Shown: piece after piece, positions 61,039 to 64,000 of the stretch | How positions within the stretch are numbered: position 1 is the stretch's first letter | How the letters are laid out: every line of letters begins with the position of its first letter | Assembly (NCBI GenBank): GCA_029531795.1 | Contig: JAPEIS010000010.1 | Span: 2,561,739 to 2,625,738, forward strand | From: Sclerotinia nivalis | Taxonomy: Eukaryota; Ascomycota; Leotiomycetes; Helotiales; Sclerotiniaceae | Direction: 5' to 3' | DNA: 64,000 nucleotides | Notes under the pieces: generated by a model | Database searches by the model: none | What the model saw: only the letters and a program-made list of their open reading frames with translations | Told to the model about the DNA's origin: nothing | Translations under genes and position numbers: made by a program

Positions 61039-62444
61039 TAATTAAGTTTCTTTGTAATTGTTTGATATATTTTACAGATTTTCGAGTTTGCTTTATACTC
61101 TCCTTAACAATTGGCACATTTAATTATAAGATGTTGGTATAGTTTGCTTTTTGTTTGACAGATTATATAGAAATGACCGGCTATAAAGTGTTTGTTGCTA
61201 CAAAGCCCACAAACAGGGGGTTTTCTGCAATATGATTCTTGATAGCCAAATCCTTAGCATTTTTGATATTGAAAGCTTAAAGAAAAAGAATAGAATTTTT
61301 CTACTCTCACACTGATTCCTACAACATATAATCTTTTTCGGATAGCTAATTCAGTTTCTCTTTCAATAGCAAAAACAATAACTATTGCTCCCTCTTTTTG
61401 AATCGATCGTTTGATTACCGAAATAAGCCAATAAGGAATTCCTATTAAGGAAAGACCAGTATTGAAGGTCTTGATTTCATCTTTGATAAGATCCATGCCT
61501 TTAGGCCCTGAGAATTCCTTTATGGGGATTTTGTGAATAATCACTTTGTGCCAGATTTGATCCTTTTGAATCCTTTCGAATTTTAAGAACTGATTCCAAA
61601 TTGATATCTTTTCCAGAAAGAATTGAAAGGTAAATGGATCATTAATAGTTATAATGATATTGTTATTGATGGAAATAATAATAACTGAAATAACAGAACC
61701 TTTGATTCCAGCTTTCATGAATGCTTCATTCATTTGATTTCTTATTATAAAAGGAGAAAAGGAATCTGGATTGGGAATAAAAAAATTGATAAGAATTAAA
61801 CATTTATTTGAACCATCTTCCTTCTTTTGTGATTTTTCCGGAGGATTTTGTTTATTGATTTTGCCTTTAGAGACGACATTCCATTCGTTAACTTTTACAA
61901 CTAAAGTATAACTAGTATTGTTGAGTATAAAAGGTTTTTTCCTAATAATAAGAAAAGTAAATTGATTAGAAAGATCGATTAAGTAGTTTGTTTGTATTTC
62001 GATTTTTCTGGTGGCGGTTTCGAGATGGTTGATTTGAGAAATAATAATATTGGAAGCCTTCGAAAGTTTCCCTTTTTCAAGGTATTCTCTGAAGATTTCG
62101 ATTAGATCTAGGACCTTAGATTGTTCTTCGAAGGATTTCTTTAATGATGTTACTAGAATTAGAAGATCTCTAGTTCCTTCAATTGCTTGTTTAACGGATG
62201 ATGGTTTGATTCCGGAATTGATTGATTGTCGGCATCGTTTGTTATTAATTTTGAAGGGGATAGATTTGTTAGGGGATCGGAAAGGATCATCTGAACTGAG
62301 AATATCTAGCTGCCTTTGCGAATTGAAGGATTGGGCTGGAGTGGAACTCAAGAGATTAAGTGATTTTTGTATTGTGAAGGGGTTTCTGAATGGGGGGATT
62401 GGGTCCATGATAGAGGGGCTGGATGTTGGAGAGCCTAGCATCAC
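61038..62444 (-). pseudogene. LINE D ORF1 with C-terminal zinc knuckles
   Basis: 469 codons in frame from ATG 62444 to a TAA whose last base is the A of the ORF2 ATG (TAATG). A TAG at 61254 and another in the third knuckle (ANC-stop-GE) interrupt it, both explained by CAG to TAG. The N-terminus contains SSDDPFRSPNKS and a helical segment (KVLDLIEIFREYLEKGKLSK). The knuckles lie at about 61080-61270 (CGLCSNKHFIAGHF and others, with Cys/His to Tyr changes). The likely role is RNA binding. Confidence 0.88.
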
Positions 62445-62771
62445 TATTACTCATGGGGGAGTAGATTCAGGAGATGATCCAAAGGATCCTTCCATTGGAG
62501 AGTCCATTATTAGATTTGATAAACCTATCAGAACCTTATACGCTCAATAAGAAGAAGAGTTGAGGGAAGTTGGAAAGAGTTTTTACGCGAATTTTCGTGT
62601 AAGTTTCGTGTTTTGAGCGGCGACGACAGTATCACAACAACTACTGGGCCGATTCACTTGGGAACAATTTGAATGGATTTTGGGAGTATTTCTTTATTAA
62701 ATAAAGGGAAGAACTGGTCGTATTTCGAAGAAATTTTATTCTTCGGAATTTGTTGTGTGACAAATGATGGA

Positions 62772-63028
62772 ATATACATCGTGATTGCGATTTTCTTTTT
62801 GAAAACGAAAGGAAGCTTTATCTTAGGAATTCTTGATAGATTTGAGAGAGTTATTGATTTGTTTTGAAATTGTATTGGAAGGGAAAAGGAATAAAAAATT
62901 GATTGAAATTGAAGAGTTGGAAAAACAAACGAAAAAAGGGGCTAGCCAATTATACAACAATAATCACATATTCCGATTCGAATTCTTCGTACGATTTATA
63001 TTCGTACGAAAGAGAAAAGTTTAGTCAA
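62772..63028 (+). other. Copia E sequence between LINE D and the 3' LTR
   Basis: 257 bp continuing copia E beyond the LINE D target duplication. It holds purine-rich runs (gaagggaaaaggaa near 62878 and a gaaaaaagggg run near 62932) that could be polypurine primers, although neither abuts the LTR. A direct repeat of cgtacga occurs at about 62988 and 63004. Confidence 0.5.
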
Positions 63029-63174
63029 TGTCGGAACATGGTTATGTATTATTACCCCACCTTGATATATAACCTTTCTGTACAGAGAGAACCTTAGAAG
63101 AAAAACAACTCATTATATAATACAATATTATTTATCTAATTTGAATACCGTTGTTATCCCCTGTCTTCCCAACA
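63029..63174 (+). repeat. Copia E 3' LTR
   Basis: 146 bp from TGTCGGAACATGG to CCCAACA, with canonical TG...CA ends. It is followed by GTATT and the second half of the gypsy B RNase H. Confidence 0.93.
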
Positions 63175-63899
63175 GTATTCGATCGTTGAATATAATTATG
63201 AGATTTATAATAAAGAATTACTGATCATTATTCGATACTTCAAAAAATGGCATTTAGAATTAAAGGGAGCGTTATCTTCGATCTAAATGATTATAGATCA
63301 TAAGAATTTAGAGTATTTTACAATTATCAAATTATTGAACCGTTGTCAAGTTTGTTGATCTGAATTTCTGTTTCGATTCAATTTCAAGATTACCTATCAA
63401 TTAGATAAACAAAAAACTAAACCTGATACTCTAACCAAAAAATCAAAAGATTTGCCTAAAAAAAGAGATAAACACCTTCTACACCAAAGCCAAACGATTT
63501 TGAAATCAGAAAACCTTGATCCTGTTCTATTCCCTACATCTATTTCCATTTTCGTATCTATCTTGCTTATACTTATCTCATCTGATCTAATAGATTCCCC
63601 AAAGAAAAGAATTTGTTTTGTAATCATTACTCATAATCAATCCTATCAATCATCGAAAGAACTTAATTTAGTTCATTTAATCCCTAAATCTATTCTATCC
63701 GTCCTTAACTCTTTGTTCATTTCTGATACTCTATTTATTCCCAAAACTCTATCGATCTCTAAATTACTATCTGCTTCTATTATTCTGCTTGATCAATCCC
63801 CAATACTTATTGTAATCTCCGATTTGTTATTCGAATCATTAAAAAAATTGAAAACTCTATTTGCTAAAGTATATATATCCGACCTTATACCTGCATCGG
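63175..63899 (+). pseudogene. Gypsy B RNase H (right half) and linker, cut by the telomere
   Basis: It continues the gypsy B RNase H: SIVEYNYEIYNKELLIII, then IDHKNLEYFTIIKLLN and [20 protein letters not shown], with a few stops. The following ~450 bp is the degraded linker that would lead to the integrase zinc finger. It ends at the first TTAGGG. Confidence 0.85.
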
Positions 63900-64000
63900 T
63901 TAGGGTTAGGGTTAGGGTTAGGGTTAGGGTTAGGGTTAGGGTTAGGGTTAGGGTTAGGGTTAGGGTTAGGGTTAGGGTTAGGGTTAGGGTTAGGGTTAGG
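63900..64000 (+). repeat. Telomere, (TTAGGG)n
   Basis: 101 bases of perfect TTAGGG, nearly 17 units, running to the end of the window with the G-rich strand pointing outward. A preceding GG at 63898-63899 gives two bases of overlap with the repeat. The array probably continues beyond the window. Confidence 0.98.

Larger units (their letters stand above)
56811..62759 (-). mobile_element. LINE D: near-complete Tad1-like non-LTR retrotransposon
   Basis: 5949 bp flanked by a perfect 12-bp duplication acaaatgatgga (56799-56810 and 62760-62771). From the 5' end (62759): a leader of about 315 bp, ORF1 (62444-61038), ORF2 (61038-57193), a 3' UTR of about 380 bp and a terminal (AATC)n tail. The RNase H domain in ORF2, CCHC knuckles in ORF1 and single RT place it in the Tad1 clade. 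It is the reference copy for LINEs A, B and C in this window. Confidence 0.95.
48605..63174 (+). mobile_element. Copia E: Ty1/copia element carrying a Fot1-like element and LINE D
   Basis: 14,570 bp between 146-bp LTRs at 48605-48750 and 63029-63174, flanked by GTATT at 48600-48604 and 63175-63179. After subtracting the Fot1-like element and LINE D with their duplications, the body is about 6.8 kb. Its gag-pol is one frame with integrase before RT, the copia order. Between the RNase H end and the 3' LTR lies an antisense DUF3716 ORF, so this extra gene is part of the element. Confidence 0.93.
45228..63899 (+). mobile_element. Gypsy B: Ty3/gypsy element split by copia E and truncated by the telomere
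   Basis: Parts present are a 5' LTR (45228-45464), gag (about 45731-46890) and pol through RT (about 47500-48604). After copia E come the rest of RNase H (63175 onward) and the linker towards integrase. Integrase and 3' LTR are absent because (TTAGGG)n starts at 63900. The RNase H frame is broken exactly between SKKY and SIVEYNYEIYNKELL, joined when copia E and one GTATT are removed. Confidence 0.88.

Noticed and set aside
62050..62550. 166-codon plus-strand frame opposite LINE D ORF1
   Set aside because: Antisense to ORF1, which is the frame shared with LINE A. The plus-strand frame is not shared.
63900..64000. Interstitial telomeric repeat rather than a true chromosome end
   Set aside because: The repeat is perfect, runs to the last base and points outward. 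Without sequence beyond 64000 an internal array cannot be fully excluded.
1..64000. CRISPR arrays, rRNA or tRNA genes, and biosynthetic gene cluster
   Set aside because: No regularly spaced repeats, no rRNA blocks and no cloverleaf with intact box A/B noticed. The GMC oxidase has no polyketide, peptide or terpene synthase neighbour.

Overview
This window is the end of a chromosome from a filamentous ascomycete. The genes have short GT-AG introns (about 45-190 bp) and fungal family content: Prm1, a fungal ARMH3/DUF1741 protein, a GMC oxidase and a Dabb protein. The last 101 bases are (TTAGGG)n, reading outward. The gene set and the Tad1-type LINE, chromovirus, copia, Fot1 and Tc1 elements fit Leotiomycetes, perhaps Sclerotiniaceae. 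That placement is inference from protein resemblance, since no search was possible.

Bases 1-25100 are ordinary gene space. In order they hold a Dabb-domain protein (+), the mitochondrial Fe-S assembly protein Isa1 (-), an ARMH3/DUF1741 protein (+), the plasma-membrane fusion protein Prm1 (+), an Ino4/Mlx-like bHLH factor (-), a TMEM135-like membrane protein (+), a decayed acidic-tailed gene, a small Cys-rich protein (+) and a secreted GMC oxidoreductase (-). These genes look unrelated in function. Exon structures were rebuilt by eye from splice signals and reading-frame continuity.

Bases 25105-63899 consist almost entirely of nested transposable elements. Target-site duplications (TSDs), terminal inverted repeats (TIRs) and long terminal repeats (LTRs) let the stack be taken apart. 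LINE A (-, 25105-34086) was hit by a Tc1-like element (29960-31283) and by LINE B (+, 31818-33550). LINE C (-, from 34961) was hit by chromovirus gypsy A (38054-45022), whose gag carries a solo LTR (39278-39490). LINE C is then interrupted by gypsy B (+, 45228 to the telomere). Gypsy B is split in its RNase H by copia E (48605-63174, TSD GTATT). Copia E contains a Fot1-like element (54272-56123), an intact antisense DUF3716 ORF (56232-56756) and near-complete LINE D (56811-62759). Gypsy B stops at the telomere, with no integrase or 3' LTR.

Nearly every transposon ORF stays in one frame but carries many stop codons and Cys-to-Tyr changes. The LTR pairs differ by transitions only. This is the pattern expected of RIP (repeat-induced point mutation). 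The DUF3716 ORF is the exception. I see no complete, active element and no host gene between 25.1 kb and the telomere apart from that ORF.
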